A DNA stretch of 64,000 bases from Streptomyces sp. NRRL WC-3742 (GCF_000720635.1 NZ_JOCF01000011.1:1-64000), one strand, 5' to 3'; positions 45,682-54,181 are shown, counted from the stretch's first letter. The notes: generated from the letters alone by a model not told the origin. Translations and numbers: made by a program.

Positions 45682-46329
45682 TCACACCGCGACCGCGGCG
45701 CCGATCTCCTTGCCCCGGCGGGCGGCCAGCTCCAGCGCCTCGGCCCTGGACTCGGCGGCGCGCCCGATGAAGTCGGCCATCGCGGGGACGGTCGGCGCCA
45801 GCGTGAACTCGGGAACGATGAAGTCCACCTCCAGCCCGAGCATGCCGGTCAGCACCTTCTCCAGGTAGGTGGTGACGAACTCGTACGGCTCACGCGGCGC
45901 CCCCGGCGCGTACGAGCCGCCGCGGGAGGCGACCACGGTGACCGGGGTGCCCTTGGCGCTGGGCGTCTCGCCGGCGGTGCGGCCCATCAGGATCACGTGG
46001 TCCAGCCACGCCTTGAGGGTCGACGGGACCGTGAAGTTGTACATCGGGGCGCCGATCAGCACCGCGTCGGCGGACTCCAGCTCGGTCATGACCTCCTCGC
46101 GCAGCGCGAAGGCGGCCTGCTGCTCGGCGGTGCGGGCCTCGGCCGGGAGGAAGGCGCTGACGACGCCGTGTCCGTCCAGGTGCGGGAGCGGTGCGGCGGC
46201 GAGGTCCCGGTAGACGACGGTGCCGCCGGGGTTCGCGGCCAGCCAGGCGGCGCGGTAGGCGGCCGTGACCTCGCGGGAGACGGAGCCGTCGAGGAGGGCG
46301 GAGGAGTCGAGGTGCAGGAGCGTGGGCAT
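45682..46329 (-). CDS. azoR: FMN-dependent NADH-azoreductase
   Basis: 215 aa flavodoxin-fold protein. The FMN phosphate site is LLHLDSSALLDGSVSREVT (residues 4-22), IGAPMYNFTVPSTLKAWLDHVI (about 92-113) is the family's hallmark, and SRGGSY (about 134-139) follows. It reduces quinones and azo dyes with NADH. ATG 46329 follows GGAGAA by 6 nt and gives the usual N-terminus MPTLLHLDSS. It is divergent from an HxlR regulator across 106 nt, which as a rule controls such reductases in response to electrophiles. Confidence 0.93.
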   Translation of the reverse strand: MPTLLHLDSSALLDGSVSREVTAAYRAAWLAANPGGTVVYRDLAAAPLPHLDGHGVVSAFLPAEARTAEQQAAFALREEVMTELESADAVLIGAPMYNFTVPSTLKAWLDHVILMGRTAGETPSAKGTPVTVVASRGGSYAPGAPREPYEFVTTYLEKVLTGMLGLEVDFIVPEFTLAPTVPAMADFIGRAAESRAEALELAARRGKEIGAAVAV

Positions 46330-46403
46330 GACGGTTCTCCATGACGTAAGGAGCTGCGGACTTCTCTGTTGCTGCAACTACGGTAGCAGCTTACTTTTCT
46401 GCA

Positions 46404-46415
46404 GTCACTAGTGAC
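46404..46415. promoter_or_regulatory. Palindrome GTCACTAGTGAC in azoR/HxlR intergenic (operator candidate)
   Basis: A perfect 12-nt palindrome 20 nt before the HxlR start. A second palindrome GTTGCTGCAAC (46368-46378) lies nearer azoR. HxlR-type regulators commonly bind such sites in the shared promoter. Confidence 0.55.
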
Positions 46416-46435
46416 GAGTTCGGTAAGCTGGAGCC

Positions 46436-46858
46436 ATGGCCGAGCACCAGGCAGTGACCGAACCGGAAACCCCCGAGGGCACGGCGGCACCCGGGCCCTG
46501 TGGAGCCGCAGAGGGCCACGGGACCTGCTTCGACGTCGAGAACGCCCTCACCCGGGTCTTCTCCCTGCTGGGCAAGCGCTGGACGGGCCTCCTGCTGGGC
46601 GTCCTCACCAGCAACGGCCCCGCCTACTTCTCCGAACTGCGCCGAGCGATCCCGGGCATCAGCGAACGGATGCTCTCCGACCGGCTCACCGAACTGGGCG
46701 ACGCCGGGCTGGTCGTCCGCGAGGTCGACGAGGGCCCGCCGCTGCGCGTCAGCTACCGGCTCACCGAGGGCGGCGCCGCGCTCAAGCCCGCGCTCACCGA
46801 ACTGGCCGTCTGGGCCAACCAGTACCTGCCCGAGCACGCGCTCAAGGGCCGCTGCTGA
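46436..46858 (+). CDS. HxlR family transcriptional regulator
   Basis: 140 aa winged-helix protein. HxlR core: CFDVENALTRVFSLLGKRWTGLLLGVLTSNGPAYFSELRRAIPGISERMLSDRLTELGDAGLVVREV, with the wing GPPLRVSYRLTEGG. The N-terminal 28 residues are acidic/Pro-rich, with one conserved Cys at 31 that could sense electrophiles or quinones as in QorR/YodB. The GGAG RBS lies close to ATG 46436. Divergent placement from azoR indicates control of that gene. A 23-bp hairpin downstream separates it from ppm1. Confidence 0.92.
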   Translation: MAEHQAVTEPETPEGTAAPGPCGAAEGHGTCFDVENALTRVFSLLGKRWTGLLLGVLTSNGPAYFSELRRAIPGISERMLSDRLTELGDAGLVVREVDEGPPLRVSYRLTEGGAALKPALTELAVWANQYLPEHALKGRC

Positions 46859-46866
46859 CGGAAAAA

Positions 46867-46914
46867 CGGGACGAGGGCCCGTCCGCCGGTTCCGGCGGAC
46901 GGGCCCTCGTCCCG
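46867..46914. terminator. Bidirectional terminator between HxlR and ppm1
   Basis: A 23-bp perfect stem (starting CGGGACGAGGGCCCGTCC) around TT, 8 nt after the HxlR stop and 11 nt before the ppm1 stop. The longest stem with minimal loop among those seen here. Confidence 0.92.
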
Positions 46915-46925
46915 TGAAGTGAAAC

Positions 46926-47684
46926 TCAGCGCTTGGCCCGCAGCCGGGCCACCCGGTCCGCGATGCCCCAGGACGTCACCCGCCAGAGCGCCTCGACGAC
47001 GATGCTGCGGCTCATCTTGGACGCGCCCAGCTCGCGCTCGACGAAGGTGATCGGCACCTCGGCCACCTTGAAGCCGGCCTTCACCGTGCGCCAGGCCAGG
47101 TCGACCTGGAAGCAGTACCCGGCCGAGGCCACCTCGTCCATGCCCAGGCCCAGCAGGGTCTCCTTGCGGAAGGCCCGGTAGCCGCCGGTGACGTCCCGGA
47201 TCGGCACGCCCAGCATCAGCCGCGAGTAGGTGGAGCCGCCGCGCGAGAGCAGCAGCCGGGACTTCGGCCAGTTCACCACCCGGCCGCCGGGCACCCAGCG
47301 CGAGCCCAGCACCAGGTCGGCGCCGCGCAGCGCGGTCAGCAGCCGGTCGAGCTCCTCGGGCTGGTGGGAGCCGTCCGCGTCCATCTCGACGAGCACGTCG
47401 TAGCCCTGGTCGATGCCCCAGCGGAAGCCCGCGAGGTAGGCGGCGCCCAGGCCCTCCTTGCCCTTGCGGTGCATGACGTGGACGTTCTCGTCCTCGACGG
47501 CCAGCTTGTCGGCCAGCTCGCCCGTCCCGTCCGGGCTGTTGTCGTCGGCGACCAGCACGTGGGCCTCGGGGACGGCTGCGCGCACCCGGCCGACGATTCG
47601 CTCGACGTTCTCCGCCTCGTTGTAGGTCGGGATGATCACCAGAACCCTGCCGAGATCAGCAAAACTCCGCTGGTTCACGGTCAC
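46926..47684 (-). CDS. ppm1: Polyprenol monophosphomannose synthase
   Basis: 252 aa GT2 glycosyltransferase transferring mannose from GDP-mannose to polyprenyl phosphate, the donor for O-mannosylation of secreted proteins. Motifs: [17 protein letters not shown] (about 15-31), [17 protein letters not shown] with DDNSPDGT, the [15 protein letters not shown], and the [13 protein letters not shown] segment. The C-terminus has no membrane helices, so this is the soluble catalytic domain and a separate membrane partner is expected. GTG 47684 ([11 protein letters not shown]) is preferred, with GAGAGG 7 nt upstream. Divergent from manA, which makes the mannose precursor. Confidence 0.93.
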   Translation of the reverse strand: MTVNQRSFADLGRVLVIIPTYNEAENVERIVGRVRAAVPEAHVLVADDNSPDGTGELADKLAVEDENVHVMHRKGKEGLGAAYLAGFRWGIDQGYDVLVEMDADGSHQPEELDRLLTALRGADLVLGSRWVPGGRVVNWPKSRLLLSRGGSTYSRLMLGVPIRDVTGGYRAFRKETLLGLGMDEVASAGYCFQVDLAWRTVKAGFKVAEVPITFVERELGASKMSRSIVVEALWRVTSWGIADRVARLRAKR

Positions 47685-47994
47685 GTACAAACCTCTCGGC
47701 CGATGGCGGGAAAATTGGCGGAACCGCGGCACCCGCACTCTGGAACGCGGCCCCGCAGCCAGCCCGCCGGCGTCGCCACGGTGGAGAACTGTTGTGCAGG
47801 ACGGAGACTTCCGCGTCCTGGCATCCTACTACCGCGGCCCCGGGAACCGCCGGTCCGTCCTCGGCACTCCCACCGGACACCCACCGTTTCCCCGTCCGGG
47901 ACATCGGTCGGCTAGGGTCGATGCCCCTGCCCGTGCCCGGACCGCCCGCGCCGCCGCGGCGAAGGACGTTCAGCGAAGGAGTAGGACCGCGCGC
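47685..47994. other. Divergent promoter region ppm1/manA
   Basis: 310 nt. An inverted repeat with 7-bp arms (CAGGACG 47797-47803 / CGTCCTG 47814-47820) is the only structure seen. A TAGGGT-like -10 near 47912 could serve manA. No further gene is supported. Confidence 0.5.
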
Positions 47995-49188
47995 ATGGAC
48001 AGGCTCGTCAACACCGTCCGCCCGTACGCCTGGGGATCGCTCACGGCCCTGCCCGAGCTCCTCGGCCAGGAGCCGACCGGCGAACCGCAGGCCGAACTGT
48101 GGATGGGCGCCCACCCCGGCGACCCGTCCCGCGTCGACCGCGGCGAGGGCCCGAGCCGGCTGGACGAGCTGATCGCGGCCGACCCGCAGGGCGAACTGGG
48201 CGCGGCGAGCGTCGCGAAGTTCGGCCCGACCCTCCCCTTCCTGTTCAAGGTCCTCGCCGCGGGCATCCCGCTCTCCATCCAGGCCCACCCCACCCTGGCC
48301 CAGGCCCGGGCCGGGTTCGCCGCCGAGAACGCCCTCGGCATCCCGCTGGACGCCCCCGAGCGCAACTACCGCGACGACAACCACAAGCCCGAACTGATCT
48401 GCGCCCTGGGCGAGTTCGAGGGCCTCTGCGGCTTCCGCCGGCCCGCCGACGCGGCCCGGCTGATGGCCGGCCTCAAGGTGCCCGGGCTCGCCCCGGTGAT
48501 CGAGCTGCTGGGCGCCGAGGACGAGTCCGAGGCACTGCGCGGCGCCCTGGTCGCCGTGCTGACGATGGACGGCGAGGCAGCCTCGCGGATCGTACGGGAG
48601 AGCGTCGAGGCCCTCTGGCGTACCGACCCGGACGGCGAGTACGCGCCCTACGCCCGGATCGCCAAGGACTTCCCCGAGGACCGCGGCGTGATCGTGGGCC
48701 TGCTCCTCCACCACTTCCGGCTGCGCGCCGGAGAGGCGCTCTACCTGGGCGCCGGGGTGCCGCACGCCTACCTGTCCGGCGCCTGCGTCGAGCTCCAGGC
48801 CAACTCCGACAACGTGCTGCGGGCCGGTCTCACCCCCAAGCACATCGACGTGCCGCAGCTCCTGGACGTCGTGGTCGTCGAGCCCTGCACGCCCGAGATC
48901 CTGCACCCCCGCCCGGTCGACACCACCCCCGGCGAGGAGCTCTACCCCGTCCCGATCGACGAGTTCCGCCTCTCCCGCTTCACCCTGGACGGCACCGCGT
49001 ACGAGATCGACGGCCGCACCCCGCAGATCCTGCTCTGTACCGAGGGCACCGTCGACCTCACCGCCCCCGACGGCACCGCCCTCACCCTGACCCGCGGCGC
49101 CTCCGCCTACCTCCCCGCCACCGGTACCCCGACCCGCCTCTCCGCCCCGGCCCCCGCGACCCTCTTCCGCGCGACGGTCACGCTGTAG
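47995..49188 (+). CDS. manA: Mannose-6-phosphate isomerase, class I
   Basis: 397 aa zinc enzyme that interconverts fructose-6-phosphate and mannose-6-phosphate, the entry to GDP-mannose. Family motifs: NTVRPYAWGSLTALPELLG (N-terminal), AELWMGAHPGDPS (34-46), FLFKVLAAGIPLSIQAHPTLAQARAGFAAE with zinc ligands Gln/His, NYRDDNHKPELICAL with the Glu/His ligands, and GVPHAYLSGACVELQANSDNVLRAGLTPKHID. ATG 47995 was chosen; the ORF's upstream part is not family-like. The stop is 6 nt from the dnaB stop (convergent). With ppm1 next to it, lipid-linked mannose supply is encoded together here. Confidence 0.95.
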   Translation: MDRLVNTVRPYAWGSLTALPELLGQEPTGEPQAELWMGAHPGDPSRVDRGEGPSRLDELIAADPQGELGAASVAKFGPTLPFLFKVLAAGIPLSIQAHPTLAQARAGFAAENALGIPLDAPERNYRDDNHKPELICALGEFEGLCGFRRPADAARLMAGLKVPGLAPVIELLGAEDESEALRGALVAVLTMDGEAASRIVRESVEALWRTDPDGEYAPYARIAKDFPEDRGVIVGLLLHHFRLRAGEALYLGAGVPHAYLSGACVELQANSDNVLRAGLTPKHIDVPQLLDVVVVEPCTPEILHPRPVDTTPGEELYPVPIDEFRLSRFTLDGTAYEIDGRTPQILLCTEGTVDLTAPDGTALTLTRGASAYLPATGTPTRLSAPAPATLFRATVTL

Positions 49189-49194
49189 GAGGGC

Positions 49195-50826
49195 TCAGTC
49201 CCGGGTCATGTCGACGAAGCGGGAGTAGTGGCCCTGGAAGGCGACGGTGATGGTGGCGGTGGGGCCGTTACGGTGCTTGGCGACGATCAGGTCGGCCTCG
49301 CCCGCGCGGGGGGACTCCTTCTCGTAGGCGTCCTCGCGGTGCAGCAGGATGACCATGTCGGCGTCCTGCTCGATGGAGCCGGACTCTCGCAGGTCTGACA
49401 CCATCGGCCGCTTGTCGGTGCGCTGCTCGGGGCCACGGTTCAGCTGGGAGAGTGCGATGACCGGCACCTCCAGCTCCTTGGCCAGCAGCTTGAGGTTACG
49501 GGACATGTCCGAGACCTCCTGCTGGCGGTTCTCGGCCCGGCGGGAGCCTCCGGACTGCATCAGCTGGAGGTAGTCGATGACGATCAGCTTGATGTCGTTG
49601 CGCTGCTTGAGCCGGCGGCACTTGGCGCGGATCTCCATCATCGACAGGTTCGGGGAGTCGTCGATGAACAGCGGGGCCTCGCTGACGTCCGGCATCCGGC
49701 GGGCGACGCGCGTCCAGTCGTCGTCCGTCATGTTGCCGGAGCGCATGTGGTGCAGCGCGACCCGGGCCTCGGCGGAGAGCAGGCGCATCGCGATCTCGTT
49801 GCGCCCCATTTCGAGCGAGAAGATCACGCTCGGCAGCTTGTTGTGGATCGAGCAGGCCCGGGCGAAGTCCAGCGCGAGGGTGGACTTACCCATGGCGGGG
49901 CGGGCCGCGATGACGATCATCTGGCCGGGGTGGAGGCCGTTGGTGAGCGCGTCGAAGTCGGCGAAGCCGGTCGGCACGCCGGACATCTGGCCCTGGCGGG
50001 AGCCGATCGCCTCGATCTCGTCGAGGGCGCCCTCCATGATGTCGGCGAGCGGGGCGTAGTCCTCGTTGGTCCGCTGCTCGGTGACGGCGTAGATCTGCGC
50101 CTGGGCGGCGTTGACGATCTCGTCCACGTCGCCCTCGGCCGCGTAGCCCATGCCGGCGATGCGGGTGCCGGCCTCGACCAGGCGGCGCAGGACGGCGCGC
50201 TCGTTGACGATCTGGGCGTAGTACTCGGCGTTGGCCGCGGTCGGGACGGAGTTGACCAGGGTGTGCAGGTAGGAGGCCCCGCCGACGCGCTGCAGTTCGC
50301 CGCGCTTGGTCAGCTCGCCGGCCACGGTGATCGGGTCGGCCGGCTCGCCCCGGGCGTAGAGGTCGAGGATCGCGCCGTGGATCATCTCGTGCGCGGGCCG
50401 GTAGTAGTCGGCGGGCTTGAGCACCTCCACGACGTCGGCGATGGCGTCCTTGGAGAGCAGCATGCCGCCGAGGACGGACTGCTCGGCGGCGAGGTCCTGC
50501 GGGGGGACGCGCTCGAAGCCGTCGGCGCCGCCCTGGCCCTCGTCCGCGCCGCCGTCCCGGCGGTCGCCCTTGCCGCCCCGGAAACCGTCCTTCTGGAACC
50601 CGTCCTTCTGGAAGCCGCCCTTCTTGAAGCCCTCGCCGCGCCCGCCGCCGCCCTGACCGCCGCCACCGCCCTGGCCACCGCGGTTGCGGGAGACGGGAAG
50701 GCGGTCGCCGGGCCCTTCCGGGAAGGGGGCGTCGTCGAAGGCCCCGGCCGGGAACGGGTCCTCGGCGGGCTGCCAGTCCTCCTCCGGCGGCGGGGCGTCG
50801 TGGGGGTCGTACTGGGGGCCGGTCAC
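49195..50826 (-). CDS. dnaB: Replicative DNA helicase
   Basis: 543 aa. Hexameric 5'-3' helicase of the replication fork. Walker A ARPAMGKSTLAL, Walker B LIVIDYLQLM and the arginine-finger DLRESGSIEQDADMVI segment belong to the RecA-like C-terminal domain; RVPPQDLAAEQSVLGGMLLSKDAIADV starts the N-terminal domain at about residue 102. The first 100 residues are an insert of Gly/Lys/Asp-rich low complexity, with GGFQKDGFQKDGFRGG, longer than in most bacteria but usual for streptomycetes. No intein interrupts it. ATG 50826 lies 32 nt from the next clear RBS-like element. DnaA boxes lie in its upstream region. Confidence 0.97.
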   Translation of the reverse strand: MTGPQYDPHDAPPPEEDWQPAEDPFPAGAFDDAPFPEGPGDRLPVSRNRGGQGGGGGQGGGGRGEGFKKGGFQKDGFQKDGFRGGKGDRRDGGADEGQGGADGFERVPPQDLAAEQSVLGGMLLSKDAIADVVEVLKPADYYRPAHEMIHGAILDLYARGEPADPITVAGELTKRGELQRVGGASYLHTLVNSVPTAANAEYYAQIVNERAVLRRLVEAGTRIAGMGYAAEGDVDEIVNAAQAQIYAVTEQRTNEDYAPLADIMEGALDEIEAIGSRQGQMSGVPTGFADFDALTNGLHPGQMIVIAARPAMGKSTLALDFARACSIHNKLPSVIFSLEMGRNEIAMRLLSAEARVALHHMRSGNMTDDDWTRVARRMPDVSEAPLFIDDSPNLSMMEIRAKCRRLKQRNDIKLIVIDYLQLMQSGGSRRAENRQQEVSDMSRNLKLLAKELEVPVIALSQLNRGPEQRTDKRPMVSDLRESGSIEQDADMVILLHREDAYEKESPRAGEADLIVAKHRNGPTATITVAFQGHYSRFVDMTRD

Positions 50827-51234
50827 GCGTTTCCCCGATCAGCGAGTGGTGCGAGTCTGGAGCGGAGCCGCTCCTCTTTGTACGCCACGGCAGCGACAAA
50901 CCGGACGCCGGGGCGGGCGGGAGTGTCGGGTGGAGGGCCCACGCTAAGGCGCCGGGAGCCCTGGCGCCAAGGCGGTTATCCACAGGGGGTGTGGACGAGT
51001 GGCCCCGGGCTGTGGAGAAGTGCCGCAAAGCTGTGGACACCCCTGTGGAAGCTCCTGTGGATAAACCGACCATCGCCCCACTGTCAACTCGCTGACCTGC
51101 GATTACCTCTTCCCGGGGCTGTGCATGAGAAATTCTTCACACGCTGCCGGACGGCCGCGGGCGCCTCGCCCTCCGCGACCGTCCTCCACATGTTCGAGTA
51201 ATGCTCGAAAAGCCATAGCAGCCATTACCTGTGG
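50827..51234. promoter_or_regulatory. dnaB: dnaB upstream region with DnaA-box cluster
   Basis: 408 nt between divergent dnaB and the MATE gene. Perfect DnaA boxes TTATCCACA occur at 50976-50984 (plus) and 51056-51064 (minus). One-mismatch boxes on the minus strand are at 50990-50998, 51011-51019 and 51032-51040, and there is a weak one at 51044-51052. A further one-mismatch box at 51230-51238 runs into the MATE start. Minus-strand boxes start at 50990, 51011, 51032, 51044 and 51056: steps of 21, 21, 12 and 12 nt. This suggests a phased DnaA array that controls dnaB or titrates DnaA. It is not oriC: dnaA/dnaN are absent and the boxes are few. Confidence 0.75.
51193..51209. promoter_or_regulatory. 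Inverted repeat TTCGAG-N5-CTCGAA upstream of MATE gene
   Basis: Arms of 6 nt around TAATG, 26 nt before the MATE start codon. The region is low in G+C, like a promoter. A repressor site is possible; no regulator gene adjoins. Confidence 0.45.
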
Positions 51235-52590
51235 ATGAGTACGCTGGTCCCCATGACCGCCGCCCCCACCGAGCCGCGCGCCGGACGCCGTCACGACCGG
51301 GAGATCCTCTCCCTGGCCGTGCCCGCCTTCGGCGCCCTCGTCGCCGAGCCCCTCTTCCTGATGGCCGACTCGGCGATCGTCGGCCACCTCGGCACCCCGC
51401 AGCTCGCCGGTGTCGGCGTCGCCTCCGCCGCCCTGGCCACCGCGACCGGGGTGTTCGTCTTCCTCGCCTACGCCACCACCGCGGCCGTCGCCCGCCGGAT
51501 CGGCGCCGGGGACCGGCGGGGCGCCGTCCAGCAGGGCGTCGACGGCCTCTGGCTGGCGCTCGGCCTCGCCGTCCCCGTCGTGCTGCTCACCCTGCTGCTG
51601 GCCCCCTGGGTGGCCACCGCGCTGGGCGCCTCGCCCACGGCGGCGCCGTACGCCGTGACGTACCTGCGGATCAGCTCCCTGGGCATCCCCGCGATGCTCC
51701 TGGTGCTGGCCGCCACCGGCGTGCTGCGCGGACTCCAGGACACCCGCACCCCGCTGGTGGTGGCCGTGGCGGGCTTCGCGGCCAACCTCGGCCTCAACGC
51801 GGGCCTGGTGTACGGCGCCGGGCTCGGGGTGGCCGGCTCCGCCTGGGGGACGGTGCTGGCGCAGACCGGGATGGCGGCCGTCTACCTGGTCGTGGTCGTG
51901 CGCGGCGCCCGCCGTGAGCGGGCCTCCCTGCGACCGGACCGGGCCGGTATCCGGGCGAGCGCCAGGGCCGGGGGCCCGCTGCTGGTGCGGACGCTCAGCC
52001 TGCGCGCGGTGCTGATGCTCGCCACCGCCGTGGCCGCCCGGCTCGGCGACGACCAGGTGGCCGCGCACCAGGTCACCATGACGCTGTTCAACTTCCTGGC
52101 CTTCGCGCTGGACGCCATCGCCATCGCCGGCCAGGCCATCATCGGGCGCTTCCTGGGCGCCGGGGACGTCCCCAGCGCGAAGGGGGCCACCCGGCGGATG
52201 GTCGAGTGGGGCGTCGGCTCCGGGCTGCTGCTCGGCCTGCTGGCGGTGCTCGCCCGCCCGCTGTACATCCCGCTGTTCACGCCCGATCCGGCCGTCCAGG
52301 CGCAGCTGGGCACCGCCCTGCTGCTGCTCGCCCTCAGCCAGCCGGTGGCCGGACTGGTCTTCGTCCTGGACGGGGTGCTGATGGGCGCCGGGGACGGTCC
52401 CTACCTGGCCCGGGCCGCGCTGGCGACGCTGGCGGTGTTCACCCCGGTCGCCCTGGCCGTCCCCGCCAGCGGCACCGGGCTGGCCGGGCTCTGGTGGGCG
52501 ATGAACCTGTTCATGCTGGTCCGCGCCGGCTTCCTGGTCTGGCGCGCCCGGGGCGGCCGCTGGCTGGTCACCGGCGCGGTCAGAAGCTGA
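51235..52590 (+). CDS. MATE family efflux transporter
   Basis: 451 aa, twelve helices in two repeated halves. MATE hallmarks: LAVPAFGALVAEPLFLMADSAIVGHLGT (about 27-54), ARRIGAGDRRGAVQQG, GVLRGLQDTRTPL, and in the second half GQAIIGRFLGAGDVPSAKGA. The protein belongs to the DinF-like branch, which exports cationic compounds or toxic metabolites using H+ or Na+. ATG 51235 or ATG 51253 (MTAAPTEPRAGR) are both possible; no RBS is clear before either. The -strand dnaB gene is upstream across the DnaA-box region. A hairpin follows the gene. Confidence 0.92.
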   Translation: MSTLVPMTAAPTEPRAGRRHDREILSLAVPAFGALVAEPLFLMADSAIVGHLGTPQLAGVGVASAALATATGVFVFLAYATTAAVARRIGAGDRRGAVQQGVDGLWLALGLAVPVVLLTLLLAPWVATALGASPTAAPYAVTYLRISSLGIPAMLLVLAATGVLRGLQDTRTPLVVAVAGFAANLGLNAGLVYGAGLGVAGSAWGTVLAQTGMAAVYLVVVVRGARRERASLRPDRAGIRASARAGGPLLVRTLSLRAVLMLATAVAARLGDDQVAAHQVTMTLFNFLAFALDAIAIAGQAIIGRFLGAGDVPSAKGATRRMVEWGVGSGLLLGLLAVLARPLYIPLFTPDPAVQAQLGTALLLLALSQPVAGLVFVLDGVLMGAGDGPYLARAALATLAVFTPVALAVPASGTGLAGLWWAMNLFMLVRAGFLVWRARGGRWLVTGAVRS

Positions 52591-52592
52591 GG

Positions 52593-52631
52593 AACCACCC
52601 CCGGGAACCACCCCCGGGAACGACCCCCGGG
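52593..52631. repeat. 13-nt tandem repeat (3 units) after MATE gene
   Basis: AACCACCCCCGGG, AACCACCCCCGGG, AACGACCCCCGGG, then a partial AACGACCGA, immediately after the MATE stop and before its terminator. Confidence 0.8.
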
Positions 52632-52638
52632 AACGACC

Positions 52639-52670
52639 GAGGGCCGGACTCCCGGAGGAGTCCGGCCCTC
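52639..52670. terminator. Terminator between MATE gene and rplI
   Basis: A 12-bp stem (GAGGGCCGGACT / AGTCCGGCCCTC) with an 8-nt loop in the gap between convergent MATE and rplI. Confidence 0.85.
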
Positions 52671-52688
52671 AGGCCACTGCTAGGGAAT

Positions 52689-53135
52689 TCAGGCAGCCAC
52701 GACGGCGACGTCGAGGTTGGCCACGACGTCCGAGTGCAGCTTGACCGAGACCTTGTGGGTGCCCACGGTCTTGATCGGCGAGGCGATCGCGACGGCGCGC
52801 TTGTCCACGGACGGACCGCCGGCGGCCTTGATGGCCTCGACGACGTCGGCCTGGGTCACCGAGCCGAACAGACGGCCGGCGTCGCCCGAGCGGACGGCCA
52901 GCTTGACCTGGACGCCCTCGAGCTTGCCCTTGACCTCGGTGGCGGCCTCGAGCGTCTGGATGGCGTGGATCTTGCGGGCGCGACGGATCGCGTCGACGTC
53001 CTTCTGGCCACCCTTGGTCCAGCGGATGGCGAAGCCACGCGGGACCAGGTAGTTGCGGGCGTAACCGTCCTTGACCTCGACGATCTCGCCGGCCGAGCCC
53101 AGGCCCGGCACCTCGTGCGTGAGGATGATCTTCAT
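52689..53135 (-). CDS. rplI: Ribosomal protein bL9
   Basis: 148 aa. Begins [36 protein letters not shown], the conserved N-terminal rRNA-binding domain with the GYARNYLVP motif (residues 25-33). A long charged helix and a C-terminal domain ([26 protein letters not shown]) follow. L9 stabilises the 50S stalk base and limits frameshifting. It is the last gene of the rpsF-ssb-rpsR-rplI operon; the 17 nt spacing to rpsR confirms co-transcription. Codon usage is that of a highly expressed gene. Confidence 0.98.
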   Translation of the reverse strand: MKIILTHEVPGLGSAGEIVEVKDGYARNYLVPRGFAIRWTKGGQKDVDAIRRARKIHAIQTLEAATEVKGKLEGVQVKLAVRSGDAGRLFGSVTQADVVEAIKAAGGPSVDKRAVAIASPIKTVGTHKVSVKLHSDVVANLDVAVVAA

Positions 53136-53152
53136 TACTCGGTCACCCTCTC

Positions 53153-53389
53153 TTAGCGCGCGGTGCTGGTGTAGGGCAGCAGCGCCATCTCACGGCTGTT
53201 CTTCACGGCCGTCGCGACGTCACGCTGGTGCTGGGTGCAGTTGCCGGTGACCCGGCGGGCACGGATCTTTCCGCGGTCGGAGATGTACTTCCGCAGCAGG
53301 TTCGTGTCCTTGTAGTCAACGTAGTTGACCTTGTCCTTGCAGAAGACGCAAACCTTCTTCTTCGGCTTGCGAGCAGGCGGCTTCGCCAT
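53153..53389 (-). CDS. rpsR: Ribosomal protein bS18 (zinc-binding type)
   Basis: 78 aa. [60 protein letters not shown]. The CxxC at residues 14-17 plus a third Cys in GNCTQH make this the zinc-containing (C+) form; streptomycetes usually also carry a zinc-independent C- paralogue under Zur control, not present here. ATG 53389 ([12 protein letters not shown]) has a GGAG RBS 6 nt upstream; a GTG/ATG four codons upstream is not needed. It sits between ssb and rplI, the classic operon order. Confidence 0.98.
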   Translation of the reverse strand: MAKPPARKPKKKVCVFCKDKVNYVDYKDTNLLRKYISDRGKIRARRVTGNCTQHQRDVATAVKNSREMALLPYTSTAR

Positions 53390-53468
53390 GGTGTGCTCCA
53401 TTTGGGGTTCACGGCCCGGTCGGCGCCCGAAGGCGCCGGCGGCCGGGCCGCACGAAATCTGTCAGCTC

Positions 53469-54083
53469 TTAGAACGGAGGCTCTTCCGAGTAGCCGCCAC
53501 CGCCGCCGCCGCCGGAGTTTCCACCCCAGCCGCCGCTCTGGTTCCCACCGGACGGGGCGCTGGACGCCCAGGGGTCGTCGGACGGGCCGGACTGGCCGCC
53601 GGAGTTTCCACCCCAGCTGCCGCCCTGCTGGCCGCCACCGCCGCCTCCCCAGTTGCCCTGGCCGCCGCCGCTCTGCTGGCCGCCGCCGAAGCCGCCACCG
53701 CCGCCGGGACCGCCGGAGCGGTTGGCGCGGGTGACCTTGGCGGTCGCCGAGCGCAGGCTCGGGCCGACCTCGTCGACCTCGACCTCGAAGACCGTCCGCT
53801 TCTCGCCTTCCTTGGTCTCGTAAGACCGCTGGCGCAGCCGGCCCTGCACGATGACGCGCATGCCCCGCTGAAGCGACTCGGCCACGTTCTCCGCCGGCTG
53901 ACGCCAGACGTTGCACGTGAGGAAGAGGCTCTCGCCGTCCTTCCACTCGTTCGTCTGGCGGTCGAAGGTGCGGGGGGTGGACGCGATGCGGAACTTCGCG
54001 ACCGCCGCACCCGACGGGGTGAAGCGCAGCTCGGGATCGTCGACGAGATTGCCGACGAGGGTGATGACGGTCTCGCCTGCCAT
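53469..54083 (-). CDS. ssb: Single-stranded DNA-binding protein
   Basis: 204 aa. The OB-fold domain starts [41 protein letters not shown] (residues 1-41) and continues with [41 protein letters not shown]. After about residue 115 comes a Gly/Ser/Gln-rich tail of 90 residues with GGGGGG runs, ending in the conserved acidic tip EEPPF that recruits partner proteins. The tail's low complexity is usual for streptomycete SsbA. It lies between rpsF and rpsR; a parS site fills the rpsF-ssb gap. Confidence 0.98.
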   Translation of the reverse strand: MAGETVITLVGNLVDDPELRFTPSGAAVAKFRIASTPRTFDRQTNEWKDGESLFLTCNVWRQPAENVAESLQRGMRVIVQGRLRQRSYETKEGEKRTVFEVEVDEVGPSLRSATAKVTRANRSGGPGGGGGFGGGQQSGGGQGNWGGGGGGQQGGSWGGNSGGQSGPSDDPWASSAPSGGNQSGGWGGNSGGGGGGGYSEEPPF

Positions 54084-54122
54084 GGTGGAGATGACCTCTC
54101 GGGAAGTTGTCCGTTCACCGCA

Positions 54123-54138
54123 TGTTTCACGTGAAACA
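54123..54138. promoter_or_regulatory. parS centromere site
   Basis: TGTTTCACGTGAAACA, a perfect 16-nt palindrome identical to the ParB-binding consensus, lies in the gap between rpsF and ssb. In streptomycetes parS sites cluster around oriC, so this both indicates the nearby origin and would anchor ParB/SMC. Confidence 0.93.
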
Positions 54139-54181
54139 GCGGACGCGAGCTACCCGAGACCCGAAGGGCCTCAGAGGTGGC

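Noticed and set aside
49195..50826. Intein in DnaB
   Set aside because: The reading frame is helicase throughout; the extra length is the Gly-rich N-terminal tail.
50827..51234. oriC
   Set aside because: Only about five to seven boxes, no dnaA or dnaN adjoining; better read as a regulatory or titration cluster.
53153..53389. Zinc-independent (Zur-regulated) S18 paralogue
   Set aside because: CxxC and a third Cys are intact, and the gene is in the standard rpsF operon.
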